Assembly (NCBI GenBank): GCA_902779765.1
Contig: CACZCQ010000004.1
Span: 1-64,000 of the forward strand
Reading direction: 5' to 3'
Origin: an uncultured Bacteroidia bacterium
GTDB lineage: Bacteria; Bacteroidota; Bacteroidia; Bacteroidales; UBA932
DNA: 64,000 nt
The position numbers were made by a program, and so were the translations under genes. The notes below the pieces were generated by a model. The model worked only from the letters and a program-made list of their open reading frames with translations, was not told the origin of the DNA and made no database searches. Within the stretch, counting starts at the first letter, position 1. The number at the start of each line of letters is the position of its first letter. Below, one piece after another: positions 55,260 to 64,000 of the stretch.

Positions 55260-56921
55260 TTACTGTCCCTTCATAGGATTCTGGTCAGCTGAAGTAACTG
55301 CCTCGTTGTTGGCAATCTCCATCTGAGGGATCTGGCAGAGGAAACGGTAGTCGTTGGAAGGGATGGTACCCTGAGGCTGAGTGTCAGCACCATTGTAGCC
55401 GTCAAGCTCGGTCAGGCCCCAAGGGAAGTGGCCGGCATAGTTGTTGGCCGCGCTGGCACCGTAACGGACAAGGGGCCTCTGGAGGCGGAGCAGGTCATAG
55501 GAACCTGTGACACCTTCACCGAGGAGTTCCTTGCGGCGCTCTACGTAAATAGCCTCGAGCAGATCGTTACCTGAAGCCTTGGTCGGGTTCTTGACCTGAC
55601 GGGCATTCTGAAGCCTGTTGAGGAGTTCCTGGGCATTGCCGAGACCGGTCTCGTGAGCGGCAGCCTCAGCCATGATCAGCAGCATCTCGGAGCCACGCAT
55701 CATAGGAACGGAAATCCCGTAGCAGTGGTTACCGTTGGTGTGGGCCTCGTAAGTACCGTCACCATAGGATTTGAGCTTATTGTATGCCCACTTGGCATTG
55801 ACACGGTCATGGAGAGCGTTGGCGGAACGATGCCAGAACATGACGTTCATCTCGTCTTCGTCAGTAACACCCTCGGTCTTGTCGCACTTGGTGCCACGAT
55901 AGTCGGTGTTGTCGCCCTCGAAGAGCTTTACATAGGAATCATCCACGAAGATGTCGAGGAAGTGGTACATAGGGCCATCATTCAGTCCCTCACCGTAGCT
56001 GGGATCGAAATTGAACCAGTTGTTGAACACGGTGTTGGAGCTGACATTCGTCAGGTTGGTGTACTTGACACCCCAGACCAGTTCGGCGCAACCGTCTTCC
56101 ATCAGATGATCCATTCCGCTGCACCACTGCTCCTTGCTCATGAGAGTTCCATACTTGTCATAGACCTTCTTGGCCTCGGCGAAAGCACCGCTCCAGTTGC
56201 CCATCACCTGATAGACACGGGCGAGCATTCCGGCAGCCACGGAAGCGTCGACCTCCCACTTCTCAGCACGGTTGAAGCCGGCGAGCTTGGCCTCGGCATC
56301 CTTCAGGTCTTCCACGACCTGGTCATAGCACTGTCCCACGGTTGAGAAACCCATATCGGGCTCATCGTCGGGATGGAGACGAAGGATAACTCCCCTCTTG
56401 TCCTTGGCGATGGCGTAGGTCTGCTGATAGTTCAACAGAAGATGGAAATATGCGAAGGCACGCATAGCCTTGGCCTGGCCGACCAGGATGTTCTTCTCAG
56501 AGTCGGTACCGGATGCCTCAGGTGCAGCGTCGATGATGATGTTGGACATATTGATGATGTTGTACATCTTCGACCAAATGTTGCTGGCGCCGCTGGCAGC
56601 CTCCCTCCTTGAGGGTTTGAACTCATAGATCGGTTCAGGAGAGGCACCGTACCACTCATTGACGGTGACATCCGATCCCATCATATCATAATACATCAGG
56701 AAACCGCTGACTCCCTGATAGCTGGCACCGGTCTGGCTTTCACCGGCACCCATGAGGAAAGCCTTGTAGGTGGCGGTCAAAACCTGGTTCAAACCGGCCG
56801 CGCTGGTAGTGAACGTGCTGGAATCGACCTTGGTTGCGTCGTGAGTAGTCAGTTGATCCTCACAACTGCAGAGCATGAGCACCGAGAAGACACAAGCGAT
56901 AGAAATAAATATCTTTTTCAT
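55260..56921 (-). CDS. SusD/RagB-family nutrient-binding lipoprotein (second pair)
   Basis: 553 aa. The ATG at 56921 follows AAGGAGA and opens a lipoprotein signal ending LMLCSC. SusD features are the N-terminal TTSAAGLNQVLTATYKAF, the LVGQAKAMRAFAYFHLLLNY helix near 150, and a C-terminal YVERRKELLGEGVTGSYDLLRL block corresponding to the RGH-like region. It pairs with the SusC encoded immediately upstream. No enzyme gene is adjacent, so the substrate is unknown. Confidence 0.93.
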   Translation of the reverse strand: MKKIFISIACVFSVLMLCSCEDQLTTHDATKVDSSTFTTSAAGLNQVLTATYKAFLMGAGESQTGASYQGVSGFLMYYDMMGSDVTVNEWYGASPEPIYEFKPSRREAASGASNIWSKMYNIINMSNIIIDAAPEASGTDSEKNILVGQAKAMRAFAYFHLLLNYQQTYAIAKDKRGVILRLHPDDEPDMGFSTVGQCYDQVVEDLKDAEAKLAGFNRAEKWEVDASVAAGMLARVYQVMGNWSGAFAEAKKVYDKYGTLMSKEQWCSGMDHLMEDGCAELVWGVKYTNLTNVSSNTVFNNWFNFDPSYGEGLNDGPMYHFLDIFVDDSYVKLFEGDNTDYRGTKCDKTEGVTDEDEMNVMFWHRSANALHDRVNAKWAYNKLKSYGDGTYEAHTNGNHCYGISVPMMRGSEMLLIMAEAAAHETGLGNAQELLNRLQNARQVKNPTKASGNDLLEAIYVERRKELLGEGVTGSYDLLRLQRPLVRYGASAANNYAGHFPWGLTELDGYNGADTQPQGTIPSNDYRFLCQIPQMEIANNEAVTSADQNPMKGQ

Positions 56922-56941
56922 AATATTTGTCTCCTTATTCA

Positions 56942-59900
56942 TTAGAAAGTGATCTGTACACCACCCATATAGACTCTCCTGGAGCTCTGGACACCGTTGT
57001 CAGTGACGGCGTTACCGTTGTAGTTGTTACCGAGGATACCGGTCTCAGGATCGATATGACGCTTTGCGGCAGCACCGAAAGTCAGGAGGTTGTCACCAGA
57101 AACATAGATGCGGACATTGGAGATGCCGACCTTCTGGAGGATGTTCTTGGGAAGAGTATAGCCGAGAGCGGCGTTACGCAGACGGATATAGTTGTTGTCA
57201 AGGAGCAGGAAGGTGGAGTTCTTTCTGTTGTCTCCTGCCTTCTCGTTGCTCCAACGAGGATACTTCGCGTTGTCGCCGGGTTTCATCCAAGCGTAAGGTG
57301 CGACGACATCCTCCATCAGACCGACACCGGTACGCATCGTACCAGCCTCGCAGAAGATATAGTCGAACAGTTTGGCGCCGAACGATCCATACCACATGAA
57401 GGAGAGATCGAAGTTGCCCCACTTGAAGCTGTTGGTAATGGAACCGAAAGCCTTAGGGATAGCGGTACCGCTCCACTCGTAGTCCTCTTCAGTGATATCG
57501 GAGTAGTTGGTGGTGATGCTGCCATCGTGCTTCCTGTATGAGAGGAGACCCGTCTGGGGATCGACTCCTGCGAACTGAGGCATATAGAACTCATAGAGGG
57601 AGTGGCCTTCCTCGAGACGGTAGGAAGCTACACGGTTGTTGTAGGTGTAGGCACCGCTGGGCAGATAGGTCAACTCATTCTTGAGTGTAGAGAAGTTGGC
57701 ATCGACGCTCCACATGAAGTTCCTGGTCTGTACGGGAATGACCCCGAGGGTGATCTCGATACCGGAGTTCTTGACGTTACCGAGGTTGGTGTTGTAACCG
57801 GTAGCGTCACCGACCTGTGCGGAGATAGGGAGCTCAAGATAGTAGAGCAGGTCCTTGGAACCTCTTACATAATACTCAACCGTACCGGTCAGTCTGTTAC
57901 GCAGCAAGCTGAAGTCGACACCGACGTTGAACTGCTGGTTCTTCTCCCACTTCAGTTCCGGAGTTGCGACCGTAGAAGGCTTGTAACCGGCGACACCATA
58001 AAGGTTGTCGGATGAGTAGTATGACTGGTATGCATAGTTGATAAGGCCGCCGGCAGATCCGTTGGAGGAACTGCGTGAATACAGACGGTCGTTACCGGAG
58101 GTACCGTAGCTTGAACGGACCACGAGGTTGTCGATCCAAGGGATATCCTTGATGAACGGCTCGTTGCTGACCCTCCAGGAAGCACCTACCGACCAGAAGT
58201 TACCCCAACGGCTCTCGGGAGAGAACCTGGAGGAACCGTCACGGCGGAAGGATCCGGAGAGGAAGTACTTGTTCTTGTAGTTGTAGTCAACCTTGCCGAG
58301 GAAGGAAAGGAGGGCGTACTTGGTAAGATCGGAATCAGCAGCCCAGTTCTCGGTGGTGGAAGCAAGTTCCATCTGGCCGACTGACATGATACCGGCACCG
58401 TATGCATAGTTGTAATACAGGTCGTACTGATAGTACTCGTGACCGACCATAGCATTGAAGTTGTGGTCGCCGAAGCTCTTGTCCCAGGTCAAGATGTTGT
58501 TCCAAGTGGCTGACATCGTGTGATCGGTCTGCCTTTCGGCATCTCCACCAGTGGTCTTGACAGTAACTCCGTACGGAGGGATCTGGTCGGGATCATGGAC
58601 AGCCGATCCATAGTAGAACCTCTCAGCCAGGTTGTTGTCGAGGCTGATGGACGAACGGAAATTAAAGCCGGCGGGCAGTTTGATATTGACGAAATACTTG
58701 GCGGAGATAGTCGAGTAAGCACGGCTGGTGAAGGACTCGTCGTTGTAGTTGTCCCAGTAGTCACCGCGTGTTACGGCCGGCATTCCGAAGTAGTTGGCAT
58801 TGTGGTGCGCCCAGTCGTACATCCTCTCACCGGTCTTGGCCGAATATACCCAGTCGGTATTGTCGTCGTTACGCAGCCAGACGGAGTTGAGGGAAGTATG
58901 GAAGTTGAGCATACGGTTGTAACCCAGATAGTTCTGGCGGGCATAGCTATAAGCGATGCTACCGCCCATGGAGAGCCACTTGTTGATCTCGCTCTCGACG
59001 TTGGCACGGAATGAATAGCGCTTGTAGTAGTCCCTGTTGGCATATCCGTTGTCATCCAGATAACCGGCGGAGATGAAGTAATTGGTCTTGCCGTTGGCGG
59101 AGGTACCGCTGACATCCAGGCCGATATCCTGGCGGAGCTTGTAGGAGAACACGATATCGTTCCACTCCCAGTCAGACTTGTCCCAGATATACTTCAGGTC
59201 AGGATTGATGTAACCGTTACCGTTGCCGTCATGAAGGACGAACTTGTCGGCGCTTCCGGGCCACTGGAAAGGAGTGACATACCAAGTCTGGCCAGCAGAG
59301 TTCACTGAAGGGTTGACACTCAGCGAAACTGCGTTGGCAGATGCATAATCACCGGCAGTCTTGGGATCGGCGCCATGGAGATAGACCTGGTCGTTGTAGA
59401 GAGCCTTCCAGTTGTTGTAAAGCTGCTCCTTAGGATCAGCCTTTGTCATCCACGGAACTGCAGCGTCCGAAGTACCCCAGGCAGCGCGGAAGTTCACGAC
59501 CGGCTTCCCGCTCTTACCTTTCTTGGTGGTGATCACAATAACACCGTTAGCTGCACGGGATCCGTAAAGGGAGGATGCGGCAGCGTCCTTCAGCACGGTC
59601 ATGGACTCGATATCCGAAGGATTGATTGAGTTGAGGGAGCCGTCGTACGGCATTCCGTCTACGACATACAGAGGGGTGGTGATACCGGACATGGCGGAGA
59701 TACCACGGATCTGGATGCGGGGGTTACCACCAGGGTTACCTTCGTTGTTGACGATCTGCACACCGGCAGACATACCCTGCATGGCCTCCAGGAAACCGGT
59801 ACCGGAAATCTTCTCGAGCTGGTCGGACTTGACCACGCTGGCAGATCCGGTAAAGCTTGATTTCTTGGAGGTACCGTAAGCTACGAAGAGGACCTCGTCA

Positions 59901-60235
59901 AGAAGAAGAGTGTCATCGAGGACGACGTTCAGTGTGGCCTGACCGGTGTAGGGAATCTCCTGAGAGGCATATCCCACATAGGAAACCACGAGAACGTCAC
60001 CAGACTTGACACCCGAGAGGGTGAACTTACCGTCAGCATCAGTGATTGCACCGTTAGTCGTTCCCTTGACTGTGACATAGGCTCCGGAAACCGGACCCAT
60101 CTTGTCGGAAACGACACCAGTTACAGGTCTTGCTTGCTGAAGGGAAGTTGATGCCTGAACCTTGGCCGCGTTCAGCTCAATGGAGCCGAACAGAGCTGCG
60201 CAAACGCATGCGGCCAAAAAGAATCTTTTACTCAT
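56942..60235 (-). CDS. SusC/RagA-family TonB-dependent transporter (second pair)
   Basis: 1097 aa. After the signal peptide come a carboxypeptidase-D-like domain (VSDKMGPVSGAYVTVKGTTN), a short TonB box region (LLDEVLFVAYGTSKKSSF), the plug with IQIRGISAM near 175 and a long barrel ending in Phe. The coding strand is unusually regular in codon choice, hinting at high expression. A TAAATTTG -7 box lies about 70 bp upstream. The SusD gene follows by 20 bp. No regulator or glycosidase gene flanks this pair, so it may import something other than a glycan. Confidence 0.94.
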   Translation of the reverse strand: MSKRFFLAACVCAALFGSIELNAAKVQASTSLQQARPVTGVVSDKMGPVSGAYVTVKGTTNGAITDADGKFTLSGVKSGDVLVVSYVGYASQEIPYTGQATLNVVLDDTLLLDEVLFVAYGTSKKSSFTGSASVVKSDQLEKISGTGFLEAMQGMSAGVQIVNNEGNPGGNPRIQIRGISAMSGITTPLYVVDGMPYDGSLNSINPSDIESMTVLKDAAASSLYGSRAANGVIVITTKKGKSGKPVVNFRAAWGTSDAAVPWMTKADPKEQLYNNWKALYNDQVYLHGADPKTAGDYASANAVSLSVNPSVNSAGQTWYVTPFQWPGSADKFVLHDGNGNGYINPDLKYIWDKSDWEWNDIVFSYKLRQDIGLDVSGTSANGKTNYFISAGYLDDNGYANRDYYKRYSFRANVESEINKWLSMGGSIAYSYARQNYLGYNRMLNFHTSLNSVWLRNDDNTDWVYSAKTGERMYDWAHHNANYFGMPAVTRGDYWDNYNDESFTSRAYSTISAKYFVNIKLPAGFNFRSSISLDNNLAERFYYGSAVHDPDQIPPYGVTVKTTGGDAERQTDHTMSATWNNILTWDKSFGDHNFNAMVGHEYYQYDLYYNYAYGAGIMSVGQMELASTTENWAADSDLTKYALLSFLGKVDYNYKNKYFLSGSFRRDGSSRFSPESRWGNFWSVGASWRVSNEPFIKDIPWIDNLVVRSSYGTSGNDRLYSRSSSNGSAGGLINYAYQSYYSSDNLYGVAGYKPSTVATPELKWEKNQQFNVGVDFSLLRNRLTGTVEYYVRGSKDLLYYLELPISAQVGDATGYNTNLGNVKNSGIEITLGVIPVQTRNFMWSVDANFSTLKNELTYLPSGAYTYNNRVASYRLEEGHSLYEFYMPQFAGVDPQTGLLSYRKHDGSITTNYSDITEEDYEWSGTAIPKAFGSITNSFKWGNFDLSFMWYGSFGAKLFDYIFCEAGTMRTGVGLMEDVVAPYAWMKPGDNAKYPRWSNEKAGDNRKNSTFLLLDNNYIRLRNAALGYTLPKNILQKVGISNVRIYVSGDNLLTFGAAAKRHIDPETGILGNNYNGNAVTDNGVQSSRRVYMGGVQITF

Positions 60236-60304
60236 AGCATTAACTTTAAATATGGTTAAACGAAATTGCTGCCCTGTAAAATAGTTTGAAGCACATTTCT
60301 AACG

Positions 60305-60312
60305 CAAATTTA
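60305..60312 (-). promoter_or_regulatory. -7 box TAAATTTG of the second SusC gene
   Basis: Exact TAnnTTTG match on the minus strand, 69 bp upstream of the SusC ATG, in the 163-bp divergent spacer. Confidence 0.6.
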
Positions 60313-60373
60313 TCAAATTGGGGAAAATATACAAGCATCTATCCGTATTAATCGCAGACGTCGAGTTTTTACC

Positions 60374-60381
60374 TATATTTG
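60374..60381 (+). promoter_or_regulatory. -7 box TATATTTG of the MATE operon
   Basis: Exact TAnnTTTG match, 17 bp before the ATG at 60399. Because it lies inside a longer in-frame reading frame from 60318, it supports the 60399 start. Confidence 0.65.
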
Positions 60382-60398
60382 TATATTTAAACGCTCCC

Positions 60399-61808
60399 AT
60401 GCCAGATTCAAGGAAAGACATACTTCTCGGAATGATCCGGAACGGAGAAGCCATGACAATCAGGCAGCAGTTCCAGCTTGCAGTCATGCTCAGCCTGCCC
60501 GCAATCCTGGCCCAGACATCATCAATGCTCATGCAGTATATCGATGCCGGCATGGTCGGAAGGCTGGGAGCCAACCCTTCCGCTTCGATAGGCCTGATTT
60601 CCACCAGCACTTGGATCCTGGGCGGATTCACGGCCGGCGCCTGTTCCGGATTCTCTGTCCAGGTAGCCCACCTCTGCGGTGCCAAGGATTTCAGGGGGGC
60701 AAGGAGCGTTCTCCGGCAGGGACTTACCTCAGTCCTGATCCTCAGCCTTTTCCTGTGCCTGATCGGCATTTCGATCAGCGGTCCGCTTCCCCGATGGCTC
60801 GGTGGCGGTCCCGAAATAATATCGGACGCATCTAAATATTTCCTGATATTCTCGGCATTCATCCCGATCGGTGCTGTCGGATGGGCGGCGAGCGCCATGC
60901 TCCAGGCCAGCGGCAACATGAAGATACCCAGTATCATGTACACGGGGATGTGTGTGCTGGATGTCGTGTTCAATTACATATTCATTTTTATCTGCGACAT
61001 GGGAGTCGCCGGCGCTGCGCTGGGCACAGGCCTGTCCGAACTGGTCACTTCGGCCTTTGCGGTATGGTATGTCCTGTTCAGGTCCAAGGAATTGACTATC
61101 AAGGGAGAACACGGAACTTTCAGCCCACAGGCAAAGACAATCAGGAATGCCTGGGGTATAACCGCCCCCATGTGGCTGCAGAACATCGTGATGCGAGGGG
61201 CATACGTTATGAGCACCGTGATAGTGGCCCCGTTAGGAGCGATTGCCATCGCTGCCAATGCCTTCGCAATCACAGCGGAGAGCTTCTGCTATATGCCCGC
61301 ATACGGAATCGAGGAAGCCTCCACTACCCTTATTGGACAGAGTCTCGGGGCCAACAGGAGAGCGATCGCCAAGCGGTTCTCCAGGATCACCATGACGATG
61401 GGAGCCGCCATAATGTCTTTCCTGGCGATCCTTATGTATATTTTCGCACCCCAGCTGATGGGACTGCTGAGCGTGGACCCTCAGGTTGTAGAATTGGGAG
61501 CAACCGTTCTGAGGATAGAGGCGTTCGCCGAGACGATGTATGCATTCTCGATAGTAGGATACGGATGCTGTGTAGGAGCCGGTGACACCCTTATGCCGAG
61601 CATGATGAATTTCTGCAGCATGTGGATCGTCAGGATCGGACTGGCAGCCATCCTGACCCCGAAACTCGGGCTCAAGGGTTACTGGATTGCGATGTGCATC
61701 GAACTCAACCTGAGAGGGATCCTCTTCCTGTGGCGCCTCAGCGGGGAGAAGTGGATGAAGCATAAGCTGATAGTAAAGGAACCCGAGCTGGAACCAATTG
61801 AAATATAA
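60399..61808 (+). CDS. MATE-family multidrug/metabolite efflux transporter
   Basis: 469 aa with 12 transmembrane helices. MATE features are QFQLAVMLSLPAILAQTSSM at helix 1, the ISTSTWILGGFTAGACSGFSVQVA region, and the second-half repeat beginning near residue 235 (WGITAPMWLQNIVMRGAYVM). It exports drugs or metabolites in exchange for Na+ or H+. The start at 60399 is chosen because a promoter box lies between it and an earlier in-frame ATG. It heads a plus-strand operon with the DUF3737 gene 6 bp downstream. Confidence 0.9.
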   Translation: MPDSRKDILLGMIRNGEAMTIRQQFQLAVMLSLPAILAQTSSMLMQYIDAGMVGRLGANPSASIGLISTSTWILGGFTAGACSGFSVQVAHLCGAKDFRGARSVLRQGLTSVLILSLFLCLIGISISGPLPRWLGGGPEIISDASKYFLIFSAFIPIGAVGWAASAMLQASGNMKIPSIMYTGMCVLDVVFNYIFIFICDMGVAGAALGTGLSELVTSAFAVWYVLFRSKELTIKGEHGTFSPQAKTIRNAWGITAPMWLQNIVMRGAYVMSTVIVAPLGAIAIAANAFAITAESFCYMPAYGIEEASTTLIGQSLGANRRAIAKRFSRITMTMGAAIMSFLAILMYIFAPQLMGLLSVDPQVVELGATVLRIEAFAETMYAFSIVGYGCCVGAGDTLMPSMMNFCSMWIVRIGLAAILTPKLGLKGYWIAMCIELNLRGILFLWRLSGEKWMKHKLIVKEPELEPIEI

Positions 61809-61814
61809 TACCAT

Positions 61815-62660
61815 ATGGAAAAGATAATAAATCAGGAATTCGGCGGTGAGAGGCCGCTCTACTGTAAAAAAGACCTTTATCTGGAGAACGTTGTGATCCA
61901 CCCCGGGGAATCCGGGCTGAAGGAGACTGCGAACATAACTGCGGTCAAATGCCGTTTTGAAGGTAAGTATCCCCTGTGGGAATGCGACGGTTTCGTCGTA
62001 AGGGACAGCATACTCACAGTCGGTGCCCGATCAGGACTCTGGTACTCCCGCAACGGCGAACTATACGACACCATCATCGACGCCCCCAAGACTTTCAGGA
62101 GGATGGACGGGATAAAGATGAGGAACTGCTGGATCCCGGGAGGTTCCGAGACTTTCTGGGACTGCAGCAACATCGATGTCGAGGATTGCGTGATCGAGAG
62201 GGCTGACTATGTGTTCATGCACTGTGAGAACATCAAACTGAACAATGTCAAGCTGCAGGGCAACTACGGGTTCCAGTACGCGAAGAACGTGGAAATCCAC
62301 AACAGTGTCCTCAACTCCAAGGATTCCTTCTGGGAGGCCGAGAACATCGAGATCTACGACTCCGTGATCAACGGCGAATACCTTGCCTGGTACTCGAAGA
62401 ATGTCAGGCTCGTCCGCTGCCATATCACCGAGACCCAGCCCCTGTGCTACTGCGACGGCCTGGTCATGGAGGACTGCACCTTCGGCTCCGACTGCGACCT
62501 CGCTTTCGAATACTCCGAGGTGGAGGCAACCGTGAAGGGGCATGTCGTATCGATCAAGAACCCCCGCACCGGCCATATCCACGCAGGCAGCATCGGGGAA
62601 ATAATAATCGACGGGAACATCAAGGCTCCCGGCAATTGCGTTATCACACAAGACGAATAA
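61815..62660 (+). CDS. DUF3737 right-handed beta-helix-like protein
   Basis: 281 aa, cytoplasmic, no signal peptide. Repeating short strands of roughly 20 residues (for example CWIPGGSETFWDCSNIDVED, then ADYVFMHCENIKLNN) suggest a solenoid of pectate-lyase-like beta-helix type, as in DUF3737 proteins. These occur widely in gut anaerobes and have no established activity. It lies between the MATE gene (6 bp gap) and the histidine phosphatase gene (TAATG overlap). Confidence 0.85.
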   Translation: MEKIINQEFGGERPLYCKKDLYLENVVIHPGESGLKETANITAVKCRFEGKYPLWECDGFVVRDSILTVGARSGLWYSRNGELYDTIIDAPKTFRRMDGIKMRNCWIPGGSETFWDCSNIDVEDCVIERADYVFMHCENIKLNNVKLQGNYGFQYAKNVEIHNSVLNSKDSFWEAENIEIYDSVINGEYLAWYSKNVRLVRCHITETQPLCYCDGLVMEDCTFGSDCDLAFEYSEVEATVKGHVVSIKNPRTGHIHAGSIGEIIIDGNIKAPGNCVITQDE

Positions 62661-62665
62661 TGACC

Positions 62666-63910
62666 ATGAAGAGAATCCTGTCCATAGCGGTGGCCCTCCT
62701 GGCCATCCTGACCGGTGCTTCGGCGCAGAACAGATATACCCTCAAGGAAGTCGTGATACTGAGCCGCCACAACATCCGCTCTCCCCTTTCGGGAGGTGGG
62801 AGCGTCCTAAGCAGGATCACTCCTCACCAGTGGCACGAATGGACCGCTCCTCCCAGCCACCTCACAAGGAAGGGCGGAGTCATGGAAACCATGATGGGGC
62901 AGTATTTCGGAATATGGCTCCAGGATGAAGGCCTGTTCGACGGCTCCCCCGCTCCGGGCGAAGTCCATTTCTATGCGAACAGCATGCAGCGTACCCTGGC
63001 CACGGCCAGATACTTCCTCGCGGGCTTCATGCCCACGGAGGACATAGTCATCCAGCACAGGTTCGCACCGAGCAGGATGGACCCGGTATTCAATCCCAGG
63101 CTTACCAGCGATTCTCCCGAATTCAGGGAAGATGCCATGAAGCAGATCGAAGCGTTCGGAGGAAGGAAGGGACTGGCCGGTGTCAACAGGAACCTGAAGG
63201 AGTCGTTCAGGTTGCTGGAGAAGGTCCTCGATATGAAGGATGCCCCTGCGGCAGCCGGAGATACTGTTTCATTCGGATTCGACGACACCGTCATCACCCT
63301 CGGGATGCTGGAGGAACCCGGCATGAAAGGTTCCCTCAAGATGGCGAATTCCGCGGCTGACGCCCTCATACTCCAGTACTATGAGGAGCCGGATGACCTC
63401 AAGGCATCATTCGGCCATGATCTCAGCAGGGAGGATTGGGAAAAGATAGCGTTGATAAAGGATGTGTACGGCGACTTGCTGTTCACTTCACCCGCGGTCG
63501 CTGCCAATGTCGCCTTCCCCCTCCTGCGCTACATCAGGGACGAGCTTACCACTCCCGGGAGGAAGCTCTCCTTCCTCTGCGGACATGATTCGAACATAGG
63601 CAGCGTTACCGCCGCTCTCGGCGTCAGCGAGTATTCCCTGCCGGGGACCATCGAGAGGAAGACCCCCATCGGAAGCAAACTGGTCTTCGAGAAATGGGAA
63701 CGCGATGACGGGAAAATGTTCGCCAGGGTGAACCTGGTTTACCAGAGCACCGACGACATCCGGGCATGCAGGATGGCTTCCAATGAATATCCGCCCATAT
63801 CCTACCCCCTGTCCTTCGACGGCCTTGAAGCCGATGCAGACGGATATATCCCGTTTGACGACCTTGTCGCAAGGTTCGACAGTTCCATAGCAGATTACAG
63901 GAAATACTGA
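62666..63910 (+). CDS. Secreted histidine-type acid phosphatase (phytase/glucose-1-phosphatase clade)
   Basis: 414 aa with a signal peptide (cleavage near TGASAQ). The histidine-phosphatase branch-2 motif reads LSRHNIRSPL, with Asn where many relatives have Gly. The distal motif is LCGHDSNIG in place of the canonical HD. It hydrolyses phosphomonoesters such as phytate or sugar phosphates in the periplasm. An ATG at 62660 overlaps the upstream stop (TAATG); the ATG at 62666 starts the signal peptide proper. It is followed 7 bp later by another secreted-enzyme gene. Confidence 0.87.
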   Translation: MKRILSIAVALLAILTGASAQNRYTLKEVVILSRHNIRSPLSGGGSVLSRITPHQWHEWTAPPSHLTRKGGVMETMMGQYFGIWLQDEGLFDGSPAPGEVHFYANSMQRTLATARYFLAGFMPTEDIVIQHRFAPSRMDPVFNPRLTSDSPEFREDAMKQIEAFGGRKGLAGVNRNLKESFRLLEKVLDMKDAPAAAGDTVSFGFDDTVITLGMLEEPGMKGSLKMANSAADALILQYYEEPDDLKASFGHDLSREDWEKIALIKDVYGDLLFTSPAVAANVAFPLLRYIRDELTTPGRKLSFLCGHDSNIGSVTAALGVSEYSLPGTIERKTPIGSKLVFEKWERDDGKMFARVNLVYQSTDDIRACRMASNEYPPISYPLSFDGLEADADGYIPFDDLVARFDSSIADYRKY

Positions 63911-63917
63911 TTCACAG

Positions 63918-64000
63918 ATGAGACGGTCCACAAGAACCTTGGCGCTGGCATTTGCCTTCATTACACTGAGTGCCACATACAACACAGCAGACGCCTGTAC
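63918..64000 (+). CDS. Start of a secreted, probable choloylglycine hydrolase/linear amide C-N hydrolase (partial)
   Basis: Only the first 27 codons are in the window. They encode a signal peptide followed by ADACT. In the Ntn-type choloylglycine hydrolase/penicillin V acylase family, the Cys in this position becomes the N-terminal nucleophile after processing, so the product may be a bile-salt hydrolase-like or acylase enzyme. The assignment rests on that short motif and the operon setting only. The gene runs off the window end. Confidence 0.5.
   Translation, partial: MRRSTRTLALAFAFITLSATYNTADAC

Noticed and set aside
55260-60235. ECF sigma/anti-sigma control of the second SusCD pair
   Set aside because: No sigma or anti-sigma gene is adjacent, and the SusC protein lacks the extra N-terminal signalling domain.
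60318-60398. Upstream start of the MATE gene
   Set aside because: A perfect -7 box lies at 60374-60381 inside this stretch, and the MATE N-terminus fits the ATG at 60399.

Overview
The window looks like a chromosome segment of a Bacteroidota bacterium, most likely Bacteroidales from a gut- or rumen-like habitat. The evidence is two SusC/SusD pairs, many Cys-lipoproteins, secreted glycosidases, DUF4890- and DUF3737-type proteins, and repeated TAnnTTTG (-7) promoter boxes in place of E. coli-like -10 boxes. The genus cannot be fixed from the sequence. I see no phage, insertion sequence, CRISPR array or rRNA.

Layout. 0-5.4 kb (minus): two parallel modules, each a 41-46 aa acidic-tailed peptide followed by a large Cys-lipoprotein; one lipoprotein carries an NucA-type nuclease. 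5.4-5.9 kb: hairpin-rich spacer with REP-like repeats. 5.9-10.6 kb (minus): an operon of HPr-kinase-like protein, soluble Sec11/SipW-like peptidase, PqqD-like (RRE) protein, ABC exporter and GH29 alpha-L-fucosidase. This is a RiPP-type tool set with no obvious cyclase. 10.7-20.9 kb (plus): a TPR/transmembrane/LuxR-type regulator, then an operon of SusC, SusD, a two-piece LysO exporter and a GH2 beta-galactosidase. 21-33.9 kb: transporters (CPA2 antiporter, NhaC, dicarboxylate/amino-acid symporter, metal P-type ATPase, CodB), an SDR enzyme, a Fur-family regulator with a secreted nitroreductase, and an unusual phosphoribosyltransferase coupled to CodB.

34-36.7 kb (plus): a lipid operon (GNAT-like, CDP-alcohol phosphatidyltransferase, PlsC-like). 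36.8-41.6 kb (plus): tRNA-Ala and a trimeric bifurcating-type [FeFe]-hydrogenase (hydB-hydA-hydC) with a lipoprotein. 41.6-46.4 kb (minus): glpK-glpF-hydG-hydF, joining glycerol uptake to hydrogenase maturation; hydE is not in the window. 46.5-48 kb: polysaccharide deacetylase, a strikingly structured intergenic element, and a tRNA-Val/Pro/Ser cluster. 48-53.6 kb: a GHL10-like lipoprotein and a tightly overlapped five-gene operon (hydrolase, inositol-monophosphatase-like, HD, TlpA-like, GDPD). 53.7-55.3 kb: secreted FMN-binding protein and a BaiN/HI0933-type flavoprotein. 55.3-60.2 kb (minus): a second SusC/SusD pair. 60.4-64 kb (plus): MATE exporter, DUF3737 protein, histidine acid phosphatase, and the start of a probable choloylglycine-hydrolase-type enzyme cut by the window end.

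Together the genes describe an anaerobic, glycan-foraging fermenter that disposes of reductant as H2. The points most worth following are the RiPP-like cassette and its possible peptide substrates, two long-stem RNA-like intergenic elements, the LysO pair inside a glycan operon, and several near-leaderless promoters.
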